Origin: Planoprotostelium fungivorum
Taxonomy: Eukaryota; Evosea; Variosea; Cavosteliida; Cavosteliaceae
DNA length: 64,000 bases
Direction: 5' to 3'
NCBI GenBank assembly: GCA_003024175.1
Contig: MDYQ01000257.1
Location: 1 to 64,000, forward strand
The notes below the pieces were generated by a model that saw only the letters and a list, made by a program, of their open reading frames with translations, did not search any database and had not been told where the DNA came from. The stretch's first letter is position 1. The number at the start of each line of letters is the position of its first letter. A program made the position numbers and the translations under genes. Shown one piece after another: positions 23,683 through 35,626 of this stretch.

Positions 23683-23956
23683 CTGTGAGGATGAAAAAAT
23701 GTAGAACCCGAGTTGAATACATTTCCTGACAGGCCTGTGACATCCGGTCAAAGGACACCCTAGGTGGCTCATGCATGCATTCAAAGATGGTCACAAGAAT
23801 TGTCAATGCATCACCCATCAGCAATTGCTGATTATTCCACCAAACCCACAGATACATCTCAATTCATTGTGTGACACTCCAAAGAAGAGATGCCTTTACA
23901 TAAATTTCGACCTCCCTTCCATGCTTTATGCCATATCACAATTAGAGATCGCAAAC

Positions 23957-24895
23957 TTACAGTGAAATCTTCCTGATGAATGGTATTTTGATCCACTTGT
24001 GCTCGTTCAGATGCAATGTGATATGAGCTTTCAAATATTCGACTGTGCAACTCAGCGAGATCATGATCATGATCACGATCGGCTCACCATCGGCAGTCCC
24101 GTTGAATGATAATTTGACCAAACCAGAATTGAGAGAATCGAAATACAAGAAGCGAAGGAGGACTTTGTCGATGTCAAGATGGACGTCCGAGTTTGCATAC
24201 TGTCTGAATGAGCGACGATGATGCCAGGAGAGGTCTCTCACCGTGAGCAATTGACGACCGGGAACGAGAGTGTCATTCACGACTAGATATCCCGCATACA
24301 TCCCTCGATGGAAGATGGTGAAGTTGCATTTCGTAAGCCTCAGATCGAAATAGTTTCGATTGCGAATCTTCCATGTCAGCTGGTTGAGTAAATCAGTTAT
24401 GGACGATGGAAGAGACGTCGCACATTTGTCTTCAGATGAAAATAGTCCCCTTCGAAATATCCTTGTCCCTGGAAGGTGGGGTCGCCAATGTTGACTGGAA
24501 GATATGAGTGTCGCCCTTCTAACTGCAATGAGCTCACACGAAGGAATGCGGGGTGTCACAAAGTATCCCACAAACATGAAAGTCGTAACGATCAGAGCAC
24601 CTACAGTCAGTGCGACCAGGTGTTTCGTGTTTCTGGTTCAAGATTACAACGTGGGCATCATTGAATGGACTCACTTGGCGAGTTTGATTTGGTATATTTG
24701 TTCCTCTGTGAGATTTCCTCCAAAATCGATAGCATCTACTTGAGAAGAGGTGTCGGAGCCGGGATGCTTCAACAACAGATCTGATTCAGTTCGATCATCT
24801 ACATCATCATCCGTGCTCCGGAGATTCAGTCCATTATCTTCGTCCTCAGACATCTCCGGTGTTCTATAGCTGCCTCTCCTACTCTCTCCAGTCAT
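23957..24895 (-). CDS. Type II membrane protein, LEA2/TMEM106-like
   Basis: Start chosen at MTGESRRGSYRTPEMSEDED. An acidic N-terminal region of about 75 residues (DDDVDDRTESDLLL) precedes one TM segment, HLVALTVGALIVTTFMFVGYFV, created by an exon join at about 24623-24663. The lumenal or extracellular part has IRNRNYFDLRLTKCNFTIFHRG, GYLVVNDTLVPGRQLL and, after the last intron, VEYLKAHITLHLNEHKWIKIPF. The pattern N-x-N-x-F-x-(L/V) followed by alternating hydrophobic strands is that of LEA2 domains, found in plant NDR1-type proteins, TMEM106 and relatives. Family assignment is by pattern and moderate. Its start is only about 125 bases from the divergent YME2-like gene. Confidence 0.68.
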
Positions 24896-25019
24896 TCTCG
24901 TCACAAAGCCACTCTTCACAGAAACCGATACCGATTGTATTGTAGTGACGATCCGTGATAACCGAGGATTTAGAATTTATTCACAAATAGGAAGACGTCG
25001 TCGCACCATCACGAGTTGG

Positions 25020-27899
25020 ATGAGTTTGCAACTGCTCCATAGAGGACGTTTCAGTCCTCGTCCATACATCCTCAACAGTCGTCCGTTCTGTATTACCCCG
25101 GAGAGACGGTTTGCATCTTCCCTTCCCAATCCACCCAGCACTCCACCACAGGTATTTCATCATCCTATTGTCTCGTTTGATTTGATTCACCTGAAATCAC
25201 CACATCGAATCATACATTCACAGATCAGAGATTCCAACGGATCGATATGGATCTCTAACGCGTACACATTAGGGAGGTATGCCAACCCGTTGGACACTCC
25301 AAAATCCACACTGACTTGAACAGATGGACGGTAGCCGAGAAGCTCATCTACAATCTGTTGGGCCGACAGAGGGAGTTCGCAAAGAGAAAACAAGAACAAG
25401 TAGTCCACTCTTTCGATGAGCTCCTGTTCCCTGGTCTCCGAAAAGTCATCCCTTCCTTCAAGGTCAGATGTCATCCGTCCCTTCTCGAGTTGAACGAAAA
25501 CAGGAAGGAGGGTGCTTCGTCGTATTTGTGAGTAAAGACCAAGCGAAGCAGGTGCTGCAGGGCATGAATCACAAGGTGGTCATCAATGAGCACGAGAAGA
25601 AGGCGTTCTTTGTACAAGGCAGACCCTTCATAGAAGATCTCTCTCATGTCCATCCTGCCAGTCGACTCATCGTGGAGCTGGTGGATCCTGCGAAATCTGT
25701 ACAGAGATTGTCTCCAGAGCTTCTATTCACCGAGTTTAGACAGTTTGGAAAATTACAAGACATCGTCTTAGATGCCAAGAGGTGTGATCGATGATGTGAC
25801 GATGATGATGACGAGTCGATAGAGAGTCGGCGGTGATCACTTTCTCCTCTCTCTCCTCTGCCATCGCGGGGAGGAATTGTATGCACATGAAGACCATCGG
25901 TGATACGAAATTCAACATCAAATATGATCCAGTGACCGTGAGTGATCATCATCCGTCGTAGAAAAACTCAACTTTCATTCAGAGATTACAACACGCATGG
26001 GAAGTGCTGAAGAATCCGAGATATCTCGTGAGTCGATTCTCTTGTATGAACAGAATGGATGATTGATGATGAAGATAGATTCCTATCTTGGGTATATTGA
26101 TCACATCGAGTATCTATCTCCTCGTCAGTCCAGCACGTGTGGCTTCTGTCACGCAGAAGGTGACGCGAGGTTACAAGGAAGAGGAGTATCTGACTGGAGA
26201 GGTGAGAGGGATGAAGGAAGAGAGGGTGAAGGATGCAGTTTAACGATCTACGTGACGAAACAGCTGCCATTTATCACAAGAAATTTCGAACTGCTCCCGA
26301 TGGATCTATTACCGTCATCACGGGTGCATCAGGTGATCATCATGATCATCACACGATCATCACCACAGATGAAATTCGAATCTCCCTCCTTATCTGAATC
26401 GTGGTGTGACGAATGGCACAGGATCTGGAAAGTCATTGGTATTGAAGAAACTCCTTCACAACCGAAGATGGGCCGTGCGTGTGGAATGCAAGAGCATCAA
26501 AACAGTCTCCGACTTCATCGAAATCTTTGGAGAATCCATCGGTTTCTCTCCTTCATTCAACACTCTCAACAGCGTGCGTCCATCACACCCCACATCCACC
26601 GTATTCACCTCCGGCAGATGATCAACTGGCTGGAAGGTTTGATTCCCGGTTTAAAGAAGACGGCTCTGTCGCCCTCGACGAAGATTCAATTACAATCACA
26701 GTTGAGAACGCTAGATCAAGTCTTGTACATCGTCGGTGCCAGGTGAATCCTTCTGTGTCAGCTCTCACTCATTCTCATCAGTTTCCCCGGTACACACAAA
26801 GACTACGATTATCCTCTGGTCATCTTCGATGGTTTTCACGAGATGCTGGAGAATTGGGAGAAGGGAAACGAAGCGGACAGAGAGAAATCGAGGGAGTTGA
26901 TCGACACCCTCTTGACCTGGTCCGTCAATTCTGCCTCTCGCTCTCACATTGTCTTCTCTGGTGAAAATACATTTGGAGAAGAAGCCTTATTATCTCGTGA
27001 GACATTTATCACGTGACGTCATCGTGACGTCATACAGATCCCACCATGAGAAGAACGAAAGTGAACGTGCAGAGAATGCACGACCTTCCTTACGCCTCTA
27101 CGTCCCATTACTTCCACGACGAGCTCAAATTAGCCGAACACGAATTAGAAAAGGTCACCACGACCATTGGAGGGAGGATGAGTGACATGGAAGCTTATGT
27201 CTCCAGAGTCAAGAGTGGTATACCCTGGAACGGTGAATCAAACGAGGGGAGAGTGACTGACATGATCAACCAGTCGCCTTGCAGGATATGGTGACGGAAG
27301 CAGAGACGGAATTGAGGAACATCGGTTTTGGCGGGAAATACTTGACCAGCACGACGGGCAAGAAGTGGAATCCGGTTCAGCTGTGGCGTGCCATCAAAGC
27401 TATCGCAAACAACCATTCCATCAGGTGATAAAATCACACTGGGTCACACTGACACGTTCAGATACGATGAACTGCTCTTCGTGGCCTTCAGTGGAGATAA
27501 CGAGGCGTTGCAAGCTCTTATAACGGCCAAGATCTTATCTGCAGAGAAGAACAATGGCGTCACATCCGTTCACGCTTACAGCTCCCTCTATCTCAGAGCC
27601 TTTGAGAGGATGGTCAGGGAGAACCCCAAACTGAGGAGGGGATTAGACATTCTGGACAAGAAGGTGAAGGGAATCAGAGAAGAGGAACTGAAGGAGAACA
27701 GGCGGAGATTCAGAAGGAACAAGATGAGATCAATAAGATCGAGGAGGAGCTGATCCGTCTGCGATCGGGAGAGGATGATTACGTCAAATCGGCACTTGTA
27801 CAGAAGAGAAGGGCAGTGTTGTATGAGCAGTTGAACCATTACAGCACAAAGGTGGAGCAAAAGACAAAAGAACTGAGAGAGATCGAGAAGTCCAGCTGA
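25020..27899 (+). CDS. YME2: YME2/RNA12-like mitochondrial inner-membrane protein
   Basis: In yeast Yme2 sits in the mitochondrial inner membrane and affects nucleoid structure and mtDNA escape. Here the start MSLQLLHRGRFSPRPYILN, followed by RRFASSLPN, is a mitochondrial presequence. Then come a region matching the family's N-terminal part (DELLFPGLRKVIPSFK), an RRM-like domain (SRLIVELVDP, LLFTEFRQFGKLQDIVLD, NCMHMKTIGDTKFNIKY), one TM segment (IPILGILITSSIYLLV), an AAA-type ATPase with Walker A GASGSGKS spliced across an intron and Walker B LVIFDGFHEM, then sensor-like RSHIVFSG. The C terminus is a coiled coil (KELREIEKSS end). The full order RRM-TM-AAA is diagnostic. About 780 residues over roughly 13 exons. 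A plain ATG at 25020 was preferred over a GTG at 24945. Confidence 0.88.
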
Positions 27900-28030
27900 T
27901 CGCTGAAATAAACGGAGAAGAGCGAAAGAGAAATTGGTCTATCTACAAACTGTGTCAGGCAAGGAATGCGAAGGAAAACTCTGAGCTGACAAGATGGTGT
28001 GTGCTCAGTGGGGAATAGAAAGAGGACACG

Positions 28031-29943
28031 ATGACACAGGAGAACACCACCGAGAATCACACGGAGACGGACGAACATAAGAAGGTCACATCCTTTGTGG
28101 CTTTCGTTCACGCCGAACACTCGATCGAGACCGTCACCCACTTTAATGAATATCGTGACCTTTGTCTCCAGTCTGCTGGCAAAGAAAAGATAGAATATGG
28201 ACCTGCACTCTCCGAATTGCTGTTTGAACAAACCCCCATCGCCGCCAATTACCTTCTCAAGAGAGTTTGGGAGACGGTGATAACACCACATTATCATCTG
28301 CAGGCCACTGATGAATCTGTCAGATCAACAACAGAAAACACTCCTCAGAGTATCAAAGCTCAGACTGTTCACACGTCAAGGCACTCGTTGTCGGTGCCGG
28401 TATATCAGGACTCAGGTGAGAAGACACATCTTGTCATCTCTGATCCGACGCAGGACTGCCATCGAATTTGCTTTGTTAGGATGTCGCGTCACCGTCATCG
28501 AGAAGAGACTGGAATTCACCCGTCTTAACATCCTTCACATGTGGCCGTTCGTCGTGCAGGTGATCACATTGAAAGATGGATACATCCTCTATAACTCATC
28601 TCAGGACTTGAGGGCTCTTGGTGCAAAAGAATTTTGGGGAAAGTTTGGCATTGGAGGCCTCGACTGTGCACCCATCTGGAGACTGCAAGTGATCTTACTC
28701 AAGATCTCACTGCTGTTGGGTGTAGAAGGTGACCTCCTCTCCATCATCCCACCTCTGATCTGACGCGTGACAGTCATCATGGGCGTAGAATATGTCAAGA
28801 GCTCACCAAGAGGAGGAGAAAGCCATTGGACGGCCGAGGTGGAGCCAAAGACTGAAGACATCTCGTTCAATGTACTGGTGGGAGCAGAGGGAGAGCATTC
28901 GAAGATCTCCGAAGAGTTTGAATTTGAGAAGAAGGTGCGTCACCGTCTCCGCTTCTCCTCTGATAAATCGACAGAAATTAAACTTCTCCACTGCCATTGG
29001 AATCACGGCCAATTTTGACATCATCCACTCGCCAGAAGAAGACAAGATGAAAGAAGGAGGTTTCATATCTTACCTCAATCGGGGTATTCACCCACATCTC
29101 ATCACTTCATCTCATCCTCCCTAGATTTCTTCTCCAACTTGAAGGACAACCACGACATAGTGTTAGAGAACCTCGTCTATTACCGCTCAGACACTCACTA
29201 TTTCGTCACCACCGCAGCCAAGGTGAGTCATCCTGCCCCCTCTGCCTCCTCACCCCTCCACAGAAGAGTTTATTCTCAAAGGGAGTACTGAGAGAGGACA
29301 AGCAAGACCACAACGAGCTCGTGTCTTCGGATAACATCGACGTTACGGCCCTCTGTGATTTCATGAGAGAGATCGCAACCGCTTACGGTCTGCCAAAGGA
29401 GAGTCCGTTCGTTCAGGTGAAGTGTTGTTCTCTTGGAAAGACTGATCGAGATAGCTGGGTGAGAGGAACGACGTGTGCCTCTTTGACTTCTCATGTAAGA
29501 CGGCCGTGAAGGACCCGAGTATGATGGTTGAGAGAGAAGGAAAGAGAATCTTTGTGACTGTTGCGGGTGATTCAGGTGCGTACATTCGACGATCACCTGC
29601 TAATCATCGCCACCATGATCATCTTGGTTGTGATCACGAGTTGATCTGTTTCAGCTTTGAACCCATTCTGGCCTCAGGGAACAGGAGCAGGACACGCGTG
29701 TCTATCGGCTCTAGATGCAGCTTGGTGTCTACATCGCATCTCACCTCACCTGAAGGAGAAGGGACAGAACTCAGATGCCGTCAAGGAGGTGAAGCGAGAG
29801 AGAGAGGAGAGAGCTGACGAGGACAGATCTTAGAAGAGCACCACAAGGCGTATAAGATGTTAGAAACAGCGACAGGGGATCACGTGAAGCATGGAACGAT
29901 GGACCCATCGACCCGTTATGTCACTCATCATCACATAAAATAA
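28031..29943 (+). CDS. MICAL-type flavin monooxygenase, stand-alone
   Basis: MICAL monooxygenases use FAD and NADPH to oxidise actin methionines and so take filaments apart. The spliced protein (about 500 residues) aligns in order with the MICAL catalytic domain: KALVVGAGISGLR (FAD GxGxxG, with the preceding HSSEY linker), FALLGCRVTVIEKR, FTRLNILHMWPF, LRALGAKEFWGKFG, LQVILLKISLLLGVE, ITANF, DIVLENLVYYRSDTHYFV, DVCLFDFSC and VAGDSALNPFWPQGTGAGHACLSALDAAW. It ends TMDPSTRYVTHHHIK, which matches the IDPxTRY segment that closes the domain in animals; the CH and LIM domains and autoinhibitory coiled coil are absent. About 12 exons. A free catalytic domain is expected to be unrestrained. Confidence 0.92.
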
Positions 29944-30041
29944 AGTCAAATTCACGGTTGCTGTGAACGAAAGGATTGATTGTAAAATGGCGATGTTTTT
30001 GGCGCCAAAATTGTCACATCGCATCTGCCCGCACAACAGAG
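29944..30041. other. Promoter region of the short gene candidate
   Basis: Short gap between the MICAL-like gene and the candidate at 30042. It contains the E2F-like palindrome at 29997-30010, listed separately. Confidence 0.45.
29997..30010. promoter_or_regulatory. E2F-like palindrome TTTTGGCGCCAAAA
   Basis: A perfect 14-base inverted repeat, each half reading TTTGGCGC, which fits the E2F/DP consensus TTTSSCGC on both strands. It is 32 bases before the ATG at 30042. The same 14 bases recur 44 bases before the centriolin-like ATG. Function is inferred from the motif and position. Confidence 0.6.
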
Positions 30042-30258
30042 ATGGGTGAATACAACTTTCCTTATACCACGAAAGATCTCTGTGAAATGATCGAGGTCAG
30101 CACGAATAGATCATACGTTGATCTCTTCAGCACAGGAAGACATTGACATCAGTGCAACCGTCATCGACAATTTGCTCTATCAACACGTTCAGCTTACGTC
30201 GGCAATTATGAGCAGACACATCATGATATTCACAACTCCCCAATGCAACTCTTCCTGA
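30042..30258 (+). CDS. Short gene candidate behind an E2F-like site
   Basis: Exon 30042-30095 (MGEYNFPYTTKDLCEMIE), a 40-base intron ending CACAG at 30135, and exon 30136-30258 give 58 residues ending TPQCNSS. The join is in phase 0 and the second exon stays open. No family recognised. The first residues and the upstream palindrome resemble those of the centriolin-like gene at 40185 (MGDYHLVLYITEDLI), so it may be a decayed copy of that 5' end, or a real small cell-cycle gene. Either reading is uncertain. Confidence 0.35.
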
Positions 30259-30504
30259 GCATCTCATGCGCTCTGTGTTACATCATCTGATACTCCTCGC
30301 TACATATCCTCTTTGCACAGCAGCCACAGACAAGGGCGTCGGACTGTTTGAAAACGCTGCCTCTTGCGTGTTTGGTGTCACCTGACACGCACACAAACAC
30401 AAAAACGTGTCACTTCAATTTCAGGATGACAGAGATGTTTCTGTTCTGTCTCAATCTCGTCTCAGCCTAAACCCGCTTCGTACTCACTCTTCTTCACAAC
30501 CGGG
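30259..30504. other. Promoter of first surface-protein gene
   Basis: About 250 bases. The last 120 or so resemble the matching stretch before the second copy (35500-35626), including ACTCTTCTTCACAACCGGG directly before the ATG, so the tandem duplication included the promoter. Confidence 0.6.
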
Positions 30505-33500
30505 ATGAGGTATCCAACCCTAGTGGCACTCTTATCTCTTCTCTTCCTCGGTGGTGAGTCAATCACACCCACCCTCTCTCCCCTGTTAACTCATCTCCCA
30601 GCATCCGCCGTTCTTCCCTCTGTCACCCTGTCCCTTGTGGGTGTGCAGTCGGGCAGCGTCGCTTTCCCCAAGGGTGATGTCGGACGCATCGGATTGAGCG
30701 TGAGCGGAAGCGTGGACTGGAGTCTCTGCCCCCTCTTCGTCAACATCACCATCTCTGGCACACAAGTCTACAGCATCCCTTATCATGGAGAGGGTAATGT
30801 CAGTTTCTCCACTCCCGTGAAGGCTGCCTGGAGTGATACCTACGCTCGTCTGTTCACACCGACTCCTGGATGTTTCGTCACCCCCGATAGTTCGATCGTA
30901 TTCAACGTCAGGAACACCGACCAGAAGAAGTCTTACTTTGTTCAAACGGTCATGGAGGCCGGAAGCATCGTGGATGCCTCGAGGAATGGATACTTCAAGT
31001 TGGAGACAGACGAAACACCTTCCTGCAACATGGTGGTAAGTCACTTCATCGCACATCAGTGGATCATCACGTCCATCATCATCATCTCTTTCGGTTCCTC
31101 ACGATACGCAGGTGACCTTCAAGAACCTCATCGACCCATCCAGAACCTACGTCTCCAACTTCCTCCTCCAGTCGAGCAAATACCGTGTCTACCTGGACAG
31201 TCAATTGAACTCTGGAAACTACACCGTCCTCGTCTCTTCTTCCAACTGCAACCTCACTTACCCCACACCCACTCATTTCACCTCCCTCTGGTCTCTCTCA
31301 GTCAGTCGTCCTCTAGAAGTCGCTAGAGGTCCAATCTTCTTGGTGGTATCACCCAAGCCCACATCCTCTTGCCCCTCCACTTTGTACCTCTACGATCAGA
31401 GCGACAAGCTGATGAGTCAGAAGACTGTCAGCAACTACTCAGACAACAACCAGCTGACGTTCCCTGAGCAAGTAGTGGGGGTGTACCGTCTAGAGTGGAC
31501 GTGTCCAGCGGAATGCTTCTTCAGCTGCTCTGTCAAGAACCACACGATCATCATGCCCAACACCATCATCACCATCTATCGGCCCGGAAGATACGTCAAT
31601 GCAAATGGTGAACGTCTCAATCATCGAGGAAACTGAACCGTACAGGTTTCAGCATACAGTCGAACTCGTTCGTCGGTCTCGATCTCACCGCTTGTCCCCT
31701 CAGTCTGTCCGTCTACAACACGACAGTGGAACAGAAGAAGCTGAAAGATCTGACAGTGCAAGTGCTGAACATCACAACTCAGATGCTTGACATCACAAAC
31801 AGTCCTGGCAGCTATCTCATCAAATTCTCGCATCCATGCAATTATACGGCGAACGACTATGCTTTCGACGTCCTTCCTTACGTTCCCACCCTCGATGGAA
31901 AGACCAGCATCATATACGGTAAGATTCATCACTCGTAGCAGAAGTCTCAGGCTTCGTACAGGAGAGGCCTTGACCTTTTCACTGCTCAACATCGATTCCA
32001 TAGACAGCCTTCAGAATTGTCCCATCACCCTCAATTTCCTCTTTCCCAATGGTTCCATCGCGTACAGTGATCTCCTCAGCACCTCCAAGTATTACCAGCC
32101 TCAGAAAGCTCTATGGTTGGGCACTTATTCGACTCAGTGGAAGGCTTCCTGCAATGGCTGGTGGCTGTACAACTTAGGTAGTACCACCGTCAACATCAAC
32201 CCTTTCGTGGTGAACGTCTCTTCTCACGACAACTGCACCTATGGTATCCCCTGCACCTTCAATCTCGTTGGATCCATTCCAGATTGGATCAGAAAGGATG
32301 ATGTGACTCTGTCCGCCATCGACCCTCAGGTGTGGTACGATCCTTTCTCACTATAAGATTGATGTTGTACGAATCAGACTGATTGAAAGAATAGGGCAAT
32401 ATCACCTTCTTCTCTGCCATAGATGGTACCACTCGCTCCTTACAATCCCTTCACATCGGTGAGATTCTCTTACATTTACGAATATGAGAGGAGAACTGAT
32501 AGNATCCATCCCAGATTGGATCAGGAAGGATGATGTGACTCTGTCCGCCATCGACCCTCAGGTGTGGATCGATCCTATGTCACTATAAGATTGATGTTGT
32601 ACGAATCAGACTGATTGAAAGAATAGGGCAATATCACCTTCTTCTCTGCCATAGATGGTACCACTCGCTCCTTACAATCCCTTCACATCGGTGAGATTCT
32701 CTTACATTTACGAACGTGAGAGGAGGAACTGATAGAAGGAACAGGTACGCATCATTTGATCGCCTCTACAAGTATGATGGGATGGGATGTCAGTCTCATC
32801 AACCAGATCACATTCGATGTCAATCGTTTCGTACCACAACTGTATCTACGATCTCCAGCTTTCGTAGATATTCCCGCCGAGATCGTGCCTCTTTACAACA
32901 ACGGAGGCGACTTGGCCAACACCTTGGTCAACTTCACCTTGACCGACTCCAAGGCAAATGTCGTCAAGAGTTGGACGGTCAAGCTGAGCCAGTACAACGG
33001 GGTTTTCATTCCTTACCTAGATACCTTCGTGCTCGAGGCCAAGGCTTTCACTTACGGATTGGACATGTCCAAATGCAAGATCACCTTCACTCCCTCGCTC
33101 GTCCGAGCGAACGTGATCGCCAACACCTTCCTCCAAAACTTCGATCATTTCTACGGTACAAGTCTCCCCTCAGGTCTCACCGTGTCCACCTACACCAACC
33201 CCAACGTGCAGATGTACACTTCCCGTTGCCAGAAGGGATTCAATCTCACTTTCACCGGTGATCGAGGCTTTGTGACGACCATGAGCGGCCAAAACTTCGA
33301 CTCTGTCGTGGGACAAGTACCTACACTTGCCCCTGATGTCTATCGGTGCGTCATGCTTCATACATGATTCACGTCCACTTCTGGGGCTGACCCGAAGACA
33401 GGATCTCACTCCACACCGAATGTCTGTACAACACCACCGGAGAGTTCATCATCTCGATCTACTCTCACGATTTGACCATCACTCCCAATTACGTCTCGTA

Positions 33501-35185
33501 CTACATCCCCACCGCCGACCTGATTCTGTCTGGCGCGGATCTGAATACCACATCCACCACCAAGTGGTCGTGGAGCAGCTCTCCCCACATTCAATTACCA
33601 TCTAACGATTCTCTACAACTGGTCGTCCCTTCTGGTAGCATCAGCTGTTATTACGGTTATTACGAATTCACCGTCAACTCCACCACATCTGATGGCATCC
33701 CCACCGGTAGTACGACATTCAGAGTCACCCCAACTTGCTTCGAGCCGGGAACAGTCAATCTCATCACACTCAACGGCTCCTTCCTGCAGACGCCATTCGA
33801 ATTGCACGGAGACAACTTCAACTCGCTCGACACGGTTCGCTACTCTCTCGATTTCATGTATGGTCCCAACAACGACACGATCTTCCTGGGAGAGCAAGGG
33901 AATCCTTGGTTCATCACTCTACTTCCTCCCGTCTCATCCACCTATGGTCAATTTCGTGTGAGAGGATACACCAACAAGGGAGACTTCCCCTTCATCTATT
34001 CCCACCTTGTCACCCTGGAGAGCTACACCGGCGATCCAAGAGTGGATCTGAAGGCCCTTTTGGCTCAGAGATCTTCCTTCAACCTGACGGCCATGGTTCA
34101 TCTGCTGGAGTACTCTCGCAACTCTCTCAGTGCGACCGAACTTTCCACTTGGGTCGAGAAGATCTATTCCTCCATCTCGTATCTGAAGGGTTACGAAACG
34201 GAGGCCTACGTTCTATCGAGACTGCCGCAGATCAGCCCACCCACGCAGAGCCAGAGGAAAACGATCACAGATTCTCTGAAGGTCATGGTTGGTTCATCTC
34301 GCACAGACGGAGGTATTATCTCTTCCTTACTGAAGCTGGTCGATCAACAGATGGAGAACAACAGGACATATGGTGGAAAGAGAGATTCTTCTGATCTATC
34401 GCTGGATGATCTGTACGATATGGTCATCTCTCTGGCAGATGCTACTTTCGACGGAGGAAACTGTCAGGGAGCTACCCGATCTTACCTCACCAACTCCATC
34501 TCCATCTTGTCCACTACAACTCTCTCAGGTGTGCACTCATTCCAGCATCTTCTGTGACTGATTTGTGACAGACAACTTGACTTTGATATCTGACCCATAC
34601 ACGATGAGCTTGCAGTCGTCTGTGCACAACTCGACATGCAAGAAGGCAGCTCTCATTCGCTGGTCGCGTGACCCTCGCAGTGGAATGAGCCAGGCTGTCT
34701 ACACAGTGTACACGCCTGACGCCATCTCTGGGTCTGTGCAGCTGCACATAGCTGGCGTGGACATCAACGACGTCAACGCAAGATACTCTTGCGGCTACAG
34801 ACCCACAGGAAGCAGCCAGAGCTGGAACACAGCTGACTGTCACATGACTACAGACGGCATTACAGCGGACATCAGCTCTTCTACAGACTTTACCATCTAC
34901 AAAGTCGTCATCACCCGTGAGTTTATCTCTTGCAGCCGTCGTGGTCTGACAAACATCTCAGATTCATCAACTGAGATGGGAATCACAGACAGATCAACAG
35001 ATAAATCAACGAACACGAACGCTCTGAACGGAGATGGGTCTCATTCAAAAAGTCCATTGAGCAAGGGAGCCCTCGCTGGTATCATCATCGGATCCGTCCT
35101 TGGTTTCGCTCTACTCGCTGGCCTTGTTGTCTTTATCGTCTACAGGTTGAGAAAGAGAGGCTATAAGAAGTTTGAAATGAATTGA
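30505..35185 (+). CDS. Large single-pass surface protein, tandem copy 1
   Basis: Family not recognised. A signal peptide (MRYPTLVALLSLLFLGGES) is followed by about 1,350 extracellular residues rich in S, T, N and Y with many NxS/T sites, a stalk, one TM segment (GALAGIIIGSVLGFALLAGLVVFIVY) and a short basic tail ending YKKFEMN. Ectodomain blocks resemble tandem beta-sandwich domains (GSVDWSLCPLFVNITISG, SNCNLTYPTPTHF, DLTACPLSLSVYNTT, NCPITLNFLFPNGS). A helical region LDLKALLAQ-like follows, and just before the membrane ARYSCGYRPTGSSQSWNTADC...STDFTIYKV looks like a degenerate GAIN/GPS or REJ-type stalk; the canonical HL(S/T) cleavage site is not seen. An N at 32503 with a duplicated flank disturbs the middle. 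Probably an adhesion or recognition receptor; inference only. Confidence 0.82.
32272..32735. repeat. 232-base direct duplication around an N
   Basis: Bases 32272-32502 and 32504-32735 are near-identical direct copies, separated by the only N in the window, at 32503. Each holds the end of one exon, an intron and the exon GNITFFSAIDGTTRSLQSLHI-start. They differ at a handful of places. The sister gene has this stretch once (about 37400-37580). This looks like two haplotypes or contig ends joined by the assembler. Confidence 0.85.
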
Positions 35186-35626
35186 TGCACGATATAAACA
35201 CGAAATCGATTTTAAACGATGGGACTTATCAGGACTGATTTTGATTGCGTGCTGTGACCACGAGAATCTGTGAGAAAAGAGAAGACAACACAAAGTTTGA
35301 TGGTATCTCTCATGTATGTCTTGGAAGGAACCTGTCAGCGGAAACACCAAATGTTTTTTAACAGTGTCTGATCATTGATGACCTCTCTGTATATGAGTCT
35401 TCGACTATCTACAGGCGCCTATCGATGGTCTCTGTCACAGCCACAGCGCGGTACCACATAAGGATCGTGTGTCGGTTGGTGATCTCAGAAGGACGCGAAG
35501 ACAAAGCACAAATCAAACAAAAATCTGTCACCTCCGTTTCACAGACGAGGTGACAAACATGTTTCACCTGTCTTTGTGCCGTCTCAGGCTACACCTGCCT
35601 CGAACACACTTTTCTTCACAACCGGG
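35186..35626. other. Intergenic between tandem copies
   Basis: About 440 bases. The right part is the duplicated promoter of copy 2 and ends TTCTTCACAACCGGG before the ATG at 35627, as for copy 1. No other gene seen. Confidence 0.55.

Noticed and set aside
26330-26380. ATGATCATCACACGATCATCA-type strings here and in many introns
   Set aside because: Simple low-complexity intron sequence, common throughout; not a regulatory array.
30586-31056. 156-residue minus-strand frame opposite the first receptor gene
   Set aside because: Antisense shadow; the plus strand has signal peptide, matched introns and a paralogue.
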